A DNA stretch of 53,917 bases from UBA7328 sp002471345. GTDB lineage: Bacteria; Bacteroidota; Bacteroidia; Chitinophagales; Saprospiraceae. The notes under the pieces are model-generated. The model had not been told where the DNA came from. It made no database searches and worked only from the letters and a program-made list of their open reading frames with translations. The stretch is from NCBI GenBank assembly GCA_964011275.1, contig CAXGOB010000027.1, positions 1-53,917 on the forward strand. Reading direction: 5' to 3'. How positions within the stretch are numbered: the stretch's first letter is position 1; each line of letters opens with the position of its first letter. This document shows, piece by piece, positions 26,585 to 36,846 of the stretch. Both the position numbers and the translations under genes were made by a program.

Positions 26585-29500
26585 ATGCAAGGAAAAGGAT
26601 TTGTTAAAGCGTTATTCGTTCTTTTAGTAATAGTAACGGTACTTCAGTGTTCATACATTTTACCTACGAGATCAGTAGAAAAGGATGCTCAGGCACATGC
26701 TGAAAGGTTATATGGGAATGTAGTTGATCAAGAAGAAGCTATAAGTCTCAAAAGACAGGCTGTAAGCAGTTATTTGGATTCGATGTCGACAGAGGACGTA
26801 TTTTCAATTCCTCTTATCAAAGACTTCACCTATAATGATCTTAAAAAACAACAGCTTCAGTTAGGTCTCGATTTAAAAGGTGGATATAGTGTTGTGCTTC
26901 AAGTGAATATGAGAGACCTATTAGAGGAGTTGTCTGGAAAGAGTAAGGACCCTTCATTCTTAGAGGCCCTTGATCAAGCTGATGTTGCATTGACTAATTC
27001 TCAATTAGATTATGTCTCATTATTTGGTAATGCATTTGCAGATGTTGGGGGAGACAAGAGATTATCGAAAATTTTTCTTAGGAATGCCTCCTTACGTGAA
27101 GATATTAATGCACAAATGGGCAATGGTGAAGTAGAAAGAGTACTTCGTTCAAAAGCCAATGATGTGGTGTCTCTTACATTTAATAGACTTAAGCAAAGAA
27201 TAGATAGATTGGGTGTAGCACAACCCAATGTACAATTAGATGCAGGTAGAGATTTAATTATAGTCGAGCTTCCAGGTATAGATAACCCAGCACGAGCTAG
27301 AGAATTAATAAGTGCCCGAGCAAACTTAGAATTTTGGAATTTATTCAGAATATCAGAACCATCTGTTCTTCCAGCATTTTCTGCTGCAGACGCACTTTTA
27401 AAAGATGAGTTGGATGGTGGAACTGCAATTATAGAGCCGCAATTTGATACAACTTTTATCCCTCAGTTTGACAGTACAGGGAATGTAGTAGATAGTATTG
27501 AGGAGATCACTCAAAGAGATTTTGACCCTACAGCGAATCAAGGTCCTTTATTTAGATCAATGAGGATTAATAATGGAGCTCTTGGGTCTGCAGCCACTAT
27601 GGGACTTGTGAATAAAAATCAGCGAGACAAAGTGATGGCGTTTCTCCAAAGGGAAGATGTGAAGAACCTTTTCCCTAGGAATTCAAAATTCATGTATTCT
27701 CAGAAACCTATAACAGACTTTACAACAGGTGAACCTACTACTGATTATGAACTATACATGATCAAAATGAGACCTGGTACGGATGAAGCACCACTTCAGG
27801 GTGATGTTATAATATCTGCATCTCAGGCTCCTAACCCAACATCTGGCCAAATAGAGGTTTCACTAAATATGAATGCAGAGGGAGCAGGTATCTGGGCAAA
27901 GATGACCACAGAAGCTGCACCAACAAAAGAGCAAGTTGCAATTGCTCTTGATAGTGAAATTGTGAGTTCACCTCGTGTGAATGATGCCATTACTCAGGGA
28001 CGTACAGCTATTTATGGTGATTTCACTGTTGAAGAAGCATCAGATTTAGCAAGTATTCTTGAGGTAGGAAAATTGCCTGCAAAAGTAGATCTAATACAAG
28101 AGAGTACGGTTGGGCCATCATTAGGACAAAAGAATATCACAAGAAGTTTAATGTCATATGTGATTGGATTAGCATTGATTTTGGTTTTTATGGCATTGTA
28201 TTATGGTGGTGCAGGTTTTGTGTCTATAATCGCTCTTTTTGCTAACATGTTTTTCATTTTTGGTGCATTAGCATCATTCGGAACAGTTTTAACTCTTCCT
28301 GGTATAGCAGGTATACTTTTGACAATTGGTATGGCTGTGGATGCAAATGTTATCATCTACGAAAGAGTTAGAGAAGAATTACGGTCAGGAAAGTCATTAC
28401 TCTCCTCCATACAGGATGGATTTAAAAATTCATATTCTGCGATTATTGATGCCAACGTAACTACTATAATGGTTGCATTTATTTTGGCATACTTTGGTTT
28501 AGGACCTATCAAAGGGTTTGCAGTTGTATTAATAATAGGTGTGTTATCATCACTATTCACTGCAGTTCTTTTAGGGAAACTAATGATTGATTGGTGGACA
28601 CAGTCAAAAGGAAGGTCATTGTCTTTCTGGACTCCTCCGACGAAGAATATGTTTGCGAACATGAAAATTGATTGGTTAGGCAAGAGAAAGATTGCCTATG
28701 TAATCTCTTCTACCATAATTATTTTGGGTCTTGCTTCAATATTCACCAAAGGATTTGACTTAGGTGTAGATTTTAGAGGTGGGTATTCATACGTAGTTGA
28801 GTTTGCAGATGATGTGAGTTTTGATACTGACCAATTGAGAAATCAGTTGACTACAACATTTGAAGGAGCTTCCACTGTCGTAAAAGCTGTGGACTCGGAT
28901 AATGCCTTCAACATTGTGACTTCATACCTTATCGATTCAAATGATGATAAAGTCGCTGATGCAGTAATGGCTAAACTTCATGAAGGAGTTATTGCCGTAC
29001 AAGGTGGAGATCTATCTCTTGAAAGATTTGAATCAACCAATACCATTGGTGATACACATATCGTCAGTTCTAGTAAGGTTGGTCCTACTATAGCAGACGA
29101 CATTAAAACAAGTTCATTTTATGCAGGGATTTTTGCATTATTAGCGATCTTCCTATACATCTTTATCAGATTTAACAAATGGCAGTACTCTATGGGTGCT
29201 GTAGCAGCCTTGTTTCACGATTCATTAATCGTACTCAGTGTATTTTCTATTTTTCATGGAATTCTTCCATTTAGTTTAGAAATTGATCAGGCATTTATTG
29301 CAGCTATTCTTACAGTAATAGCCTACTCAATTAATGATACTGTTGTTGTGTTTGATAGAATTAGAGAATATCTAAGGATTTACAATGATAAATCTACAGA
29401 CGAAGTATTAAACCTTGCCGTGAATAGTACATTCAGTAGGACAGTGATTACTTCATTTACAACATTAATTGTGGTGTTAATGCTTTTGATTTTTAGTGGA

Positions 29501-29659
29501 GGTAGTATCAAGGGTTTTGCATTTGCATTACTAATAGGTATTCTGGTAGGAACCTATTCGTCAATATTTGTTGCTACTCCTATAGTAAGGGATCTTTCAG
29601 ATGAACTAAAATCATCTCAATCATCATCTAAAAAGCATTTTTCAAAGGCTTTGAACTAA
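26585..29659 (+). CDS. secDF: Fused protein translocase subunit SecDF
   Basis: 1024 residues, the fused form usual in Bacteroidota. The SecD half has a first membrane helix, LGLDLKGGYSVVL (93-105), a long periplasmic P1 region, then a membrane block with GMAVDANVIIYERVREEL (about 583-600). The SecF half begins near 700, with VDFRGGYSYVVEF and SINDTVVVFDRIRE (about 915-928). It uses the proton gradient to pull preproteins out of SecYEG on the periplasmic side, which is needed before outer-membrane steps such as type IX secretion. It is probably monocistronic, with a TAnnTTTG promoter upstream and a hairpin terminator downstream. Confidence 0.97.
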   Translation: MQGKGFVKALFVLLVIVTVLQCSYILPTRSVEKDAQAHAERLYGNVVDQEEAISLKRQAVSSYLDSMSTEDVFSIPLIKDFTYNDLKKQQLQLGLDLKGGYSVVLQVNMRDLLEELSGKSKDPSFLEALDQADVALTNSQLDYVSLFGNAFADVGGDKRLSKIFLRNASLREDINAQMGNGEVERVLRSKANDVVSLTFNRLKQRIDRLGVAQPNVQLDAGRDLIIVELPGIDNPARARELISARANLEFWNLFRISEPSVLPAFSAADALLKDELDGGTAIIEPQFDTTFIPQFDSTGNVVDSIEEITQRDFDPTANQGPLFRSMRINNGALGSAATMGLVNKNQRDKVMAFLQREDVKNLFPRNSKFMYSQKPITDFTTGEPTTDYELYMIKMRPGTDEAPLQGDVIISASQAPNPTSGQIEVSLNMNAEGAGIWAKMTTEAAPTKEQVAIALDSEIVSSPRVNDAITQGRTAIYGDFTVEEASDLASILEVGKLPAKVDLIQESTVGPSLGQKNITRSLMSYVIGLALILVFMALYYGGAGFVSIIALFANMFFIFGALASFGTVLTLPGIAGILLTIGMAVDANVIIYERVREELRSGKSLLSSIQDGFKNSYSAIIDANVTTIMVAFILAYFGLGPIKGFAVVLIIGVLSSLFTAVLLGKLMIDWWTQSKGRSLSFWTPPTKNMFANMKIDWLGKRKIAYVISSTIIILGLASIFTKGFDLGVDFRGGYSYVVEFADDVSFDTDQLRNQLTTTFEGASTVVKAVDSDNAFNIVTSYLIDSNDDKVADAVMAKLHEGVIAVQGGDLSLERFESTNTIGDTHIVSSSKVGPTIADDIKTSSFYAGIFALLAIFLYIFIRFNKWQYSMGAVAALFHDSLIVLSVFSIFHGILPFSLEIDQAFIAAILTVIAYSINDTVVVFDRIREYLRIYNDKSTDEVLNLAVNSTFSRTVITSFTTLIVVLMLLIFSGGSIKGFAFALLIGILVGTYSSIFVATPIVRDLSDELKSSQSSSKKHFSKALN

Positions 29660-29697
29660 AAAAGATTCGAAAGAATCAATCAAAATAGTGGTAAAGA

Positions 29698-29734
29698 GCG
29701 TTATCCCTAAGAGGGATAGCGCCTTTTTATTTTT
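29698..29734 (+). terminator. Rho-independent terminator after secDF
   Basis: A 10-bp stem GCGTTATCCC / GGGATAGCGC (one G-T pair) with loop TAAGA is followed by a T-rich run starting at 29724. It lies 39 bases past the secDF stop, separating it from the next lipoprotein gene. Confidence 0.85.
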
Positions 29735-29811
29735 ACTTGGACTATACCTCACTTATGTTTAATTTACGTGATGATCCGAAGGAATGCACTATTTAAGAGA
29801 CCATTCAAATT

Positions 29812-31797
29812 ATGAGAAGAACCTTACTTCTTTCGACTTTATCTTTATTGATTTGCCTTATGTCTTGCAAAGTGAATAAAGAGATTAAGGATGGAAAAAC
29901 AGCCTTTCAGCATAAGCAATATGCTGTGGCAGCTGTACTCTTAGAGGAAGACTATAAAAAGGAGTCAGACAAAATAAAAAAGGCGGAGCTTGCTTACTTT
30001 TTAGGTGAGTCGTACAAGTTCAATAATGAAAACAAACCTGCTTCAAAGTGGTATGATAAGGCCGTAGAGTTAGGCTATGGTACAAAAGCGCTTTATGAGA
30101 TGGCTTATGTATTGAAGAAAATGGAAAAATATGGGTTAGCGGGAAGATACTTCACAGAGATTCTTGAATATTCCGATAGGAAAGAAGAAATAAGAAAAGA
30201 AATTTTGAAATGCCAAGAAGCACTAATATTGAAAGAAATAGTAGATGCTAATGGCTATGAAATTATTTCGATGCCTTTTAATACTGATGCCTCTGAGTAT
30301 TCTCCTCAACTTGTAGCACAGAATGAATTGGTCTTTACTTCAGATGAGAAATCAGGTTCGGGAAAAGGATATAAATGGACAGGAAGAGGATTCTCGGATA
30401 TCAGAAAACACAGTCTAGGATCTAATTCTAGTTCGGATTTTTCTAACGTTATTAATACGGATGATAATGAAGGGAGTGCAACATTCAATAGAACCAGAGA
30501 TGAGATATTTTTTACCAGATGTTTTGATGAAGAGTCTGATCATTTTTGTAAAATTTTAAGATCAAGTAAATCTGGAACCAGCTGGTCTGAACCCGCTACG
30601 GTATTTCCGATGGACCCCAGCGTGAACTACAGAGATCCTGTGCTAATAGAAAATGATAGTGTATTAATTTTTAGCTGTGATGATCCAAAGGGTTTTGGAG
30701 GTAAAGATTTGTATTATTCGGTATTAGAAGAAAATGATCAGTGGTCAGCTCCAGATTTAATGCCACCTAGTATTAATACAATTGGAGATGAAAGATTTCC
30801 AACATCTGATGAAGACACTTTATTCTTTTCTTCAAACTTTCTTGCTGGTCTAGGAGGATTGGATATTTTCAAAACTTATTTGAGATCAGATAACTCTTGG
30901 TCTCCACCTCAGAATATGGGAATGCCTTTTAACTCTAGTGATGACGATTTTGGGCTTATTTATAGCCCATATAAAAGGGATTATGTAGAAAATGAAGGAT
31001 TCTTTACGTCAGATAGAGGAGGAAAAACCAAAGATGATATATTTCATTTTATAAAAAGATCTGAGAAAAAAATCGATACAACCTCAACAATAATAGAAGA
31101 ACCGATCGTCGAAGAGAAGAAAGAACTGACAACTGTATTAAACCTTAAAGTACTTGAAAATAGTTATGCGATTGCCTCAGATCCTAACTCATTACTGTTG
31201 GGAACAAAACCCGTAGAAAATGCTTCGATATTGGTGGATGTAAATGGAGAAAAGGAAAGCCTTAATACTGATGAAAAAGGTAATGTGCTAATTAGTGTTG
31301 AAGAGTCCGAACTGTATGAATTTCTTGTAGGGAAAAAAGATTATCTCAATACAAAAGATGAGTTTACATTTTCCGAAGCAGATGTGGATATAATAGAAGG
31401 CTTGAAGACTTTTAAGATGGAAATTGTGATAGATAGAATCTTCGCTGATATTGAAATAACTTTAGAGAACATTTATTATGATCTAGATGAAGATTTCATT
31501 CGAGAAGATGCGAAACCAGCATTGGATGAATTGTATGAAATATTAGTCAATAATCCTGCTCTTTCCATTCAACTTTCTTCGCATACAGATTGTCAAGGTG
31601 AGGACGATCACAATCAAGATTTATCTCAACGCAGGGCACAGTCCGCAGTTAATTATATCGTGCAAAAAGGAATAGAGAATTCAATATCAGCTCAAGGATA
31701 TGGAGAGAATCAATTAGCTATCAACTGTGAATGCGAGGAATGCACCGAAGACGAGCATCAATTGAATCGAAGAACTACATTTAAAATTTTAAAATAG
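29812..31797 (+). CDS. PorE-like lipoprotein: TPR, PD40 propeller, CRD and OmpA domain
   Basis: 661 residues. A lipobox CLMSC is followed by about 130 residues of TPR-like helices. Next come WD40-like PD40 blades with EYSPQLVAQNELVFTSDE, GKDLYYSVLEEN and GGLDIFKTYL, a small carboxypeptidase-regulatory-type beta domain (about 440-540), and a C-terminal OmpA domain (about 545-661) with LSSHTDCQGEDDHNQDLSQRRA. This is the same domain order as P. gingivalis PorE, an outer-membrane lipoprotein that anchors the type IX machinery to peptidoglycan. Function is inferred from architecture; such proteins are multicopy in Bacteroidota. A 7/8 -7 match (TATGTTTA, 29754-29761) precedes it. Confidence 0.87.
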   Translation: MRRTLLLSTLSLLICLMSCKVNKEIKDGKTAFQHKQYAVAAVLLEEDYKKESDKIKKAELAYFLGESYKFNNENKPASKWYDKAVELGYGTKALYEMAYVLKKMEKYGLAGRYFTEILEYSDRKEEIRKEILKCQEALILKEIVDANGYEIISMPFNTDASEYSPQLVAQNELVFTSDEKSGSGKGYKWTGRGFSDIRKHSLGSNSSSDFSNVINTDDNEGSATFNRTRDEIFFTRCFDEESDHFCKILRSSKSGTSWSEPATVFPMDPSVNYRDPVLIENDSVLIFSCDDPKGFGGKDLYYSVLEENDQWSAPDLMPPSINTIGDERFPTSDEDTLFFSSNFLAGLGGLDIFKTYLRSDNSWSPPQNMGMPFNSSDDDFGLIYSPYKRDYVENEGFFTSDRGGKTKDDIFHFIKRSEKKIDTTSTIIEEPIVEEKKELTTVLNLKVLENSYAIASDPNSLLLGTKPVENASILVDVNGEKESLNTDEKGNVLISVEESELYEFLVGKKDYLNTKDEFTFSEADVDIIEGLKTFKMEIVIDRIFADIEITLENIYYDLDEDFIREDAKPALDELYEILVNNPALSIQLSSHTDCQGEDDHNQDLSQRRAQSAVNYIVQKGIENSISAQGYGENQLAINCECEECTEDEHQLNRRTTFKILK

Positions 31798-31836
31798 GGT
31801 CCATTTTAGTGATTCTAATATCATCACAGTACTAGA

Positions 31837-34689
31837 TTAACTACTCACCACAACATTTACCATTCTTTTGGGCACAACAATGACTTTTCTCACAGTTTGT
31901 CCTTCTGTCCACTTCTGAAACACCTCTATACTTCTTACTTGCTCTTCAATTTCCTTCGTAGAAAGATTAGAAGCAAAGGAATGAACTCCTCTCTTTTTGC
32001 CATTGAAACAAATTGGATAATCGAATGCATCTTCTTGAAGATACTTATCATTGTGAACTGGATAAGTACCTAAATGAATAGAATTTGATTGTTTATTTAA
32101 CAAATCGTGAATCTCTTCAGTAGTGTAAGGTGCAAATGGTGCCAAGAGAGAGTTTAGAGGTTCAAGTATCTCCCTCTTATTGCAATTTATTTTCTTTAAC
32201 TCATTGGTACATACCATAAATGCACTTATGCAAGTATTGAAAGAAAATCTTCCTATATCGTCATTAACTTTCTTAATTGTTTTATGCAGAATTTTCAACT
32301 CATCTCCTGTTGCTTTCTCTTCACTCACTGAAAATTGATCATTCTTGTAAAATAATGAGATAAATCTTCTTATAAATTTATACACACCATCGATCCCTTG
32401 CATATCCCAAGGCTTAGATTGTTCAATAGGTCCTAAAAACATTTCGTACATCCTAAATGTATCAGCTCCATAACGTTCCACAACATCATCAGGATTGATA
32501 ACATTAAACTTAGATTTGGACATTTTACCTACTTCAGAAATAGTTTTGATTTTGAACTTTTCAGGTATGCTTCCTTCATTGAAAATGCCTTCATCACTTT
32601 CAAATGTACAATTCCCTTTATATGAAGGTCTCCATTCTAAAAACTGTTCAATACCCTCTTTACCTAAGTATGAATTTTCATTACCATAGTCAGTAATAAA
32701 ATCTACATGAAGTGGAATTTTCACCCATTCAACATCTGGTTCATTTAATGCAATATCAGAACTGACAAATCTACTCACTCCATCTACCTTCTCTTTTTGC
32801 AAGTTGATAAATTCAATGACACCCTGAATCATACCCTGATTCACTAATTTTTTAAATGGCTCGACTGTGGGTACTTTTCCCATGTCATATAGGAACTTAT
32901 GCCAAAATCTTGCATACATCAAATGTGCTACTGCATGCTCAGCACCACCAACATATAAATCGACCTCTTGCCAATAATTGATATCTTCTTCACTGGCAAG
33001 TGCATCATCATTTTCTGGATCCATATATCTTAAATAATACCAAGAGGAACCTGCTACAGCAGGCATGGTATCAGTTTCTCTAATATATCCGGTAGCAGGA
33101 TTTGACCATTCTTTGATTCTGCTTAGAGGTGACTCACCTGCAGAACCTGGCTTAAAGTTATCTGTATGAGGCAGTTCCACAGGTAAATCTGATAGTTCTA
33201 CTTTTGAAACGATATCATTCTCATCAAAAACAAGTGGAAAAGGTTCTCCCCAATAACGTTGCCTACTAAAATTGGCATCTCTTAATTTATAGTTCACTTT
33301 CAAATGGCCAATACCCATCTCTTCAATTCTACTACACACAGCAGTAATAGCTTCTTTTACTTCCAGTCCATTTAAAAAGTCAGAATTAATAATCTTACCC
33401 AATTTATCAGAAAGTGTGGCACCTGGGTAGTCGGTCTTGTCTACAACTTTGATGATTGGAATATTGTATTTTTCAGCAAAAGCCATATCCCTATCATCAT
33501 CACTAGGTACCGCCATAATAGCACCTGTCCCATAATCCACTAAAACGTATTCACTGATATAGATTGGAATTTTGGATTTAGTAAAAGGGTTATAAGCATA
33601 AGCACCTATAAATGCACCAGACACTTTTTTCTCTGCCATTCTTTCTACCTCAGATCTAGCATTCACATAAGAAATATATTCCTCCACTTCCTTCTGCTGA
33701 TCTTCAGTAGTGAGTTTAGTTACTAATGGATGTTCTGGAGCCAAAACCATAAATGTTGCACCATATATAGTGTCTGGACGTGTGGTATAAATCTCAAGTT
33801 TCTCTATAGCATCTATTATATCAAAGAATACTGTGGCCCCTTCAGACCTCCCTATCCAATTCGACTGTATAGTCTTTAAAGCATCAGACCAATCTAAATT
33901 ATCTAGGTCATTAAGCATTCTTTCTGCGTAAGCTGTAATTCGCAGATACCATTGAGTCATGGCTTTCTTCTCTACCGGATGGCCTCCTCTTTCTGAAAGT
34001 CCATCTTTGACTTGATCATTTGCTAATACAGTTCCCAATTTTTCACACCAATTCACATATCCTACTTTGCGATAGGCAAGGCGGTATTCCATTAGAACAT
34101 CAGATTGTTCTTTTGCAGAGAGATGATTCCATTCCTCTGCTGTGAAATACCCTTTGTAGTCATGCTTAGCTTTAACTTTAGTGTTTCCCTCCTTCTCAAA
34201 TGTTAATCTCAAATCACTGATAGACAAAGCTTTATCTTCTTCTATGTCGTAATAATGCTCAAACAATTGAGTGAATATCCATTGCGTCCATTTATAATAT
34301 TTGGGATCACAAGTTTTAACCATTCTAGACCAATCAAATGAAAATCCAAGGAGCTTCATCTGTTCACAGTATCGCTGTATATTTTCTTCAGTTGATTTTG
34401 CAGGATGGATTCCAGTTTGTAAGGCATATTCTTCTGCAGGCAATCCAAAAGCATCAAAACCAATAGGATGCAATACATTAAATCCATTCATCCGCTTATA
34501 TCGACTGTAAATGTCAGAAGCAATGTAACCTAATGGATGTCCTACATGAAGACCTGCACCCGAAGGATAAGGGAACATATCCAAAACATAATACTTAGGT
34601 TTAGACGGGTCTCTTTTTACATTGTAAGTTCCTTCTTTGTCCCAGTGGGTGTTCCACTTTTTCTCTATCTCATTAAAATTTATACTCAT
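31837..34689 (-). CDS. leuS: Leucyl-tRNA synthetase
   Basis: 950 residues. The class I signature LHVGHPLGY (HVGH at 48-51) and KMSKS (722-726, in VGKMSKSKFNVINPDDV) are both intact. The editing domain includes TTRPDTIYGATFMVLAPEH and a GTGAIMAVPSDDDRD stretch. An insertion before KMSKS (about 630-715) lengthens it relative to the E. coli enzyme, as in other Bacteroidota. It charges tRNA-Leu in the cytosol. It follows a lipoprotein gene by 4 bases, so both probably share the promoter at 35385-35392. Confidence 0.98.
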   Translation of the reverse strand: MSINFNEIEKKWNTHWDKEGTYNVKRDPSKPKYYVLDMFPYPSGAGLHVGHPLGYIASDIYSRYKRMNGFNVLHPIGFDAFGLPAEEYALQTGIHPAKSTEENIQRYCEQMKLLGFSFDWSRMVKTCDPKYYKWTQWIFTQLFEHYYDIEEDKALSISDLRLTFEKEGNTKVKAKHDYKGYFTAEEWNHLSAKEQSDVLMEYRLAYRKVGYVNWCEKLGTVLANDQVKDGLSERGGHPVEKKAMTQWYLRITAYAERMLNDLDNLDWSDALKTIQSNWIGRSEGATVFFDIIDAIEKLEIYTTRPDTIYGATFMVLAPEHPLVTKLTTEDQQKEVEEYISYVNARSEVERMAEKKVSGAFIGAYAYNPFTKSKIPIYISEYVLVDYGTGAIMAVPSDDDRDMAFAEKYNIPIIKVVDKTDYPGATLSDKLGKIINSDFLNGLEVKEAITAVCSRIEEMGIGHLKVNYKLRDANFSRQRYWGEPFPLVFDENDIVSKVELSDLPVELPHTDNFKPGSAGESPLSRIKEWSNPATGYIRETDTMPAVAGSSWYYLRYMDPENDDALASEEDINYWQEVDLYVGGAEHAVAHLMYARFWHKFLYDMGKVPTVEPFKKLVNQGMIQGVIEFINLQKEKVDGVSRFVSSDIALNEPDVEWVKIPLHVDFITDYGNENSYLGKEGIEQFLEWRPSYKGNCTFESDEGIFNEGSIPEKFKIKTISEVGKMSKSKFNVINPDDVVERYGADTFRMYEMFLGPIEQSKPWDMQGIDGVYKFIRRFISLFYKNDQFSVSEEKATGDELKILHKTIKKVNDDIGRFSFNTCISAFMVCTNELKKINCNKREILEPLNSLLAPFAPYTTEEIHDLLNKQSNSIHLGTYPVHNDKYLQEDAFDYPICFNGKKRGVHSFASNLSTKEIEEQVRSIEVFQKWTEGQTVRKVIVVPKRMVNVVVSS

Positions 34690-34693
34690 GTTA

Positions 34694-35356
34694 TCAATGC
34701 ACTTTTACTGTTCGTTTATAATAGGTTATTGGTTCATCTTCGACAAACTCCCATTTTTCTTTCCAGGTTTTGTCTTCATAATATTTAGTGATTCTGCTTT
34801 CCTCAGTGACGATCAAGTCTCGGATAAGGTGCTGTGTGATTTTTTTAATTTCATTCCCAAAAGCATCATAAATGAAACTATATGAGGTTGCTAATTCCCC
34901 ATTAGAGGTGAATATCTTCCGAGTATCTAGTCGTCCATTCTTATCATAACTCATCTCTTCATATCTCAGCAATTCATCATTGCTCGCATCATATGCCTCA
35001 GATCTTTCTTTTAGCATCTTTGAATTATAGAAGTACTTATAATAACTCAACTTCTCACCATTAACCGATGAGTATTCACTCTCATACTCTCCAGGAATGT
35101 CTATATCAGGATAAATATCTTGCCCTTTAATAGTCAACTGTTGGTTAAAGACATATTTTTTTCTAGGAATTTTTTCTGATTGGTAGACAACAGAATCTCT
35201 GAAAATCATGTTTCCTGCTTCGTAGCTATCAGCTGTGCCTTTGACTCTATATACTTCTATGATTTCGGTCTTATATGCAGTCTTAACTTTACAACCACAC
35301 ATCCATATGGAAGCGATATAAATCAATATAAATAGGTATAGAATTCGAGCTATCAA
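34694..35356 (-). CDS. Lipoprotein of unknown function upstream of leuS
   Basis: 220 residues. A hydrophobic start ends at WMCGC, a plausible lipobox. The rest is beta-rich with repeats of the form YDKNGRLDTRKIF and YDAFGNEIKKI, which resemble YD/RHS-type or MORN-like short beta hairpins. No catalytic motif is seen. It lies 4 bases before leuS, an odd partnership for a surface protein. It is preceded by an exact TAnnTTTG match and by a 7-bp inverted repeat in the short leader. I do not recognise the family. Confidence 0.75.
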   Translation of the reverse strand: MIARILYLFILIYIASIWMCGCKVKTAYKTEIIEVYRVKGTADSYEAGNMIFRDSVVYQSEKIPRKKYVFNQQLTIKGQDIYPDIDIPGEYESEYSSVNGEKLSYYKYFYNSKMLKERSEAYDASNDELLRYEEMSYDKNGRLDTRKIFTSNGELATSYSFIYDAFGNEIKKITQHLIRDLIVTEESRITKYYEDKTWKEKWEFVEDEPITYYKRTVKVH

Positions 35357-35384
35357 TGCAGCTTTTGAGTATTAAAAATAGCTG

Positions 35385-35392
35385 CAAATATA
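35385..35392 (-). promoter_or_regulatory. Candidate promoter for the lipoprotein-leuS unit
   Basis: The minus strand reads TATATTTG, an exact TAnnTTTG match 28 bases before the start at 35356. Just downstream an inverted repeat TGCAGCT / AGCTGCA (35357-35363 and 35380-35386) brackets the leader and partly overlaps the motif. Confidence 0.42.
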
Positions 35393-35429
35393 TGCTATTG
35401 ACTCATGCAAAACCTTCTACAATAAGATT

Positions 35430-36323
35430 TTACATTCCTAATTCTGCCATCACATTATTTACTCGATCTGGATAGTCACTTATAATACCATCAACTCCAA
35501 GTTCAATAGTCTCTCTTATATCTTTTTCTGAGTTTACTGTCCATGGGACAACGCTTATTTTGTTGGATTTTAAATACGCCATGGACTCTTCATTTAACAA
35601 TTTGAAATAACAACTGTATATTGAAGGTATATAGCCTAATTCCGTAATGTTTTCTTCTGGAGACTTCCTGTTTTCTATGAGTAAAGCGGTGCTAAGGAGA
35701 GCATTCTTTTGATGTGTGAGTTGAAGGCTTTTTAAATCAAATGATTGTATTGTTGTACGATCCTCTATTCCAAGTGCTTTTACTTCATTTAGGACTAGTT
35801 CTACAAACTGTTCTACTGCTGGATTGTATTTTCCATCATAAATTTTCATCCTTTTTATTTCTATATTATAAAAAGGTAGGGCCCTACCGGTTTTTTGGGC
35901 ATGCTCGTCAGATTTTTCCACGACTTCTGAAAGTAGGGGTTTATGAATTGCAATTTTTTTCTGAGTAGGGAATCTAGAATGTAATTTGAGGCCTACATCA
36001 AATAACTTTATGCTATCATAAGACATAGTATAAAGATTGAATTCCTTATCGTTTTCTTTGGTTATTTCTAACCCTTCAGGTCCTGTTGATATTTCATGAT
36101 TGAAATATGGTTCATGAGATACCACAACTTTATGATCTCCGCTAATCACACAATCCAATTCTAAAGTATTAACCCCTAGATCAAGGGCTTTGATAAAGCC
36201 AGGAAGCGTATTTTCAGGTAGTAACCCTCTGCAACCTCGATGTCCTTGAGAATCAAAATCCTTCTCTGCATTGCTACAACCCATAATTTGAATTAAGGCA
36301 ACTATAATTAACAAATATCTCAT
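35430..36323 (-). CDS. Glycerophosphodiester phosphodiesterase lipoprotein
   Basis: 297 residues. A lipobox (IQIMGC, Cys16) precedes the GDPD TIM barrel. Catalytic and metal residues are visible in GHRGCRGLLPENT (H28, R29, E38), LELD (E55, D57) and SHEP (H70), with YNIEIKR and a late GVDGIISDYPDRV loop. It should release glycerol-3-phosphate from glycerophosphodiesters in the envelope. A small outer-membrane-like protein gene precedes it by 15 bases, and glpK lies divergently beyond that, so local glycerol use is plausible. Confidence 0.93.
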   Translation of the reverse strand: MRYLLIIVALIQIMGCSNAEKDFDSQGHRGCRGLLPENTLPGFIKALDLGVNTLELDCVISGDHKVVVSHEPYFNHEISTGPEGLEITKENDKEFNLYTMSYDSIKLFDVGLKLHSRFPTQKKIAIHKPLLSEVVEKSDEHAQKTGRALPFYNIEIKRMKIYDGKYNPAVEQFVELVLNEVKALGIEDRTTIQSFDLKSLQLTHQKNALLSTALLIENRKSPEENITELGYIPSIYSCYFKLLNEESMAYLKSNKISVVPWTVNSEKDIRETIELGVDGIISDYPDRVNNVMAELGM

Positions 36324-36338
36324 AAGTATCCTTTTGGT

Positions 36339-36767
36339 TTAAAACATGACTCCTGTAGAAATAACAAGCCCACCTATACCACCAAATGTGATTTTGGGTT
36401 CTAAAAACACCTTAAGTTCATCTATCGGCATAGTAAGATTTAGACCTAAATTAATTCCTAATTCAGTGTCATTATTATCCGCATCTCTATTGATATTAAG
36501 TCCAGCGAAAGGATGAACATGTCCTTCTTCATATCCAGTGTTAAACTCTATTAATTTGTAATGAGCATCAAAATCCAACGCCCAATCACTAAAGAAAAAG
36601 GAATATGAAACCTGCCCTTTCCATTCATCATTAATTTCAGCATTACCAAATACACGCAATCCAAAATTATCAATTAGGTCATAAGATAAACCACCTCCAA
36701 ATGAAACCTGAGAATATGATGTGGAGCATGTGAAAGCAAGAATTAATGCAAAGAATACTTTTTTCAT
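36339..36767 (-). CDS. Small outer-membrane beta-barrel-like protein
   Basis: 142 residues from MKKVFFALILAFTC, a signal peptide ending at YSQ; an ATG at 36776 would add three residues. The mature part is made of alternating strands rich in Gly and aromatics (VSFGGGLSYDLI, WKGQVSYSFFF, GINLGLNLTMP), and the chain ends in an aromatic residue (GVMF) as many barrels do. The function is unknown. It is probably cotranscribed with the GDPD lipoprotein. A candidate promoter lies at 36793-36800. Confidence 0.72.
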   Translation of the reverse strand: MKKVFFALILAFTCSTSYSQVSFGGGLSYDLIDNFGLRVFGNAEINDEWKGQVSYSFFFSDWALDFDAHYKLIEFNTGYEEGHVHPFAGLNINRDADNNDTELGINLGLNLTMPIDELKVFLEPKITFGGIGGLVISTGVMF

Positions 36768-36792
36768 AATAAACATTTTCGTTGTACACTAT

Positions 36793-36800
36793 CAAAATTA
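36793..36800 (-). promoter_or_regulatory. Candidate -7 element for the barrel-GDPD unit
   Basis: The minus strand reads TAATTTTG, an exact TAnnTTTG match 26 bases before the preferred start at 36767. It sits in the 79-base region divergent from glpK. Confidence 0.4.
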
Positions 36801-36846
36801 GTATTATTGGTCGGAATTTATAAATCTAAATAGATAAGTAAAAATT

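Noticed and set aside
34690..34693. A T-box or leader attenuator directly before leuS
   Set aside because: Only 4 bases separate leuS from the upstream gene, and T-boxes are not typical of this phylum.
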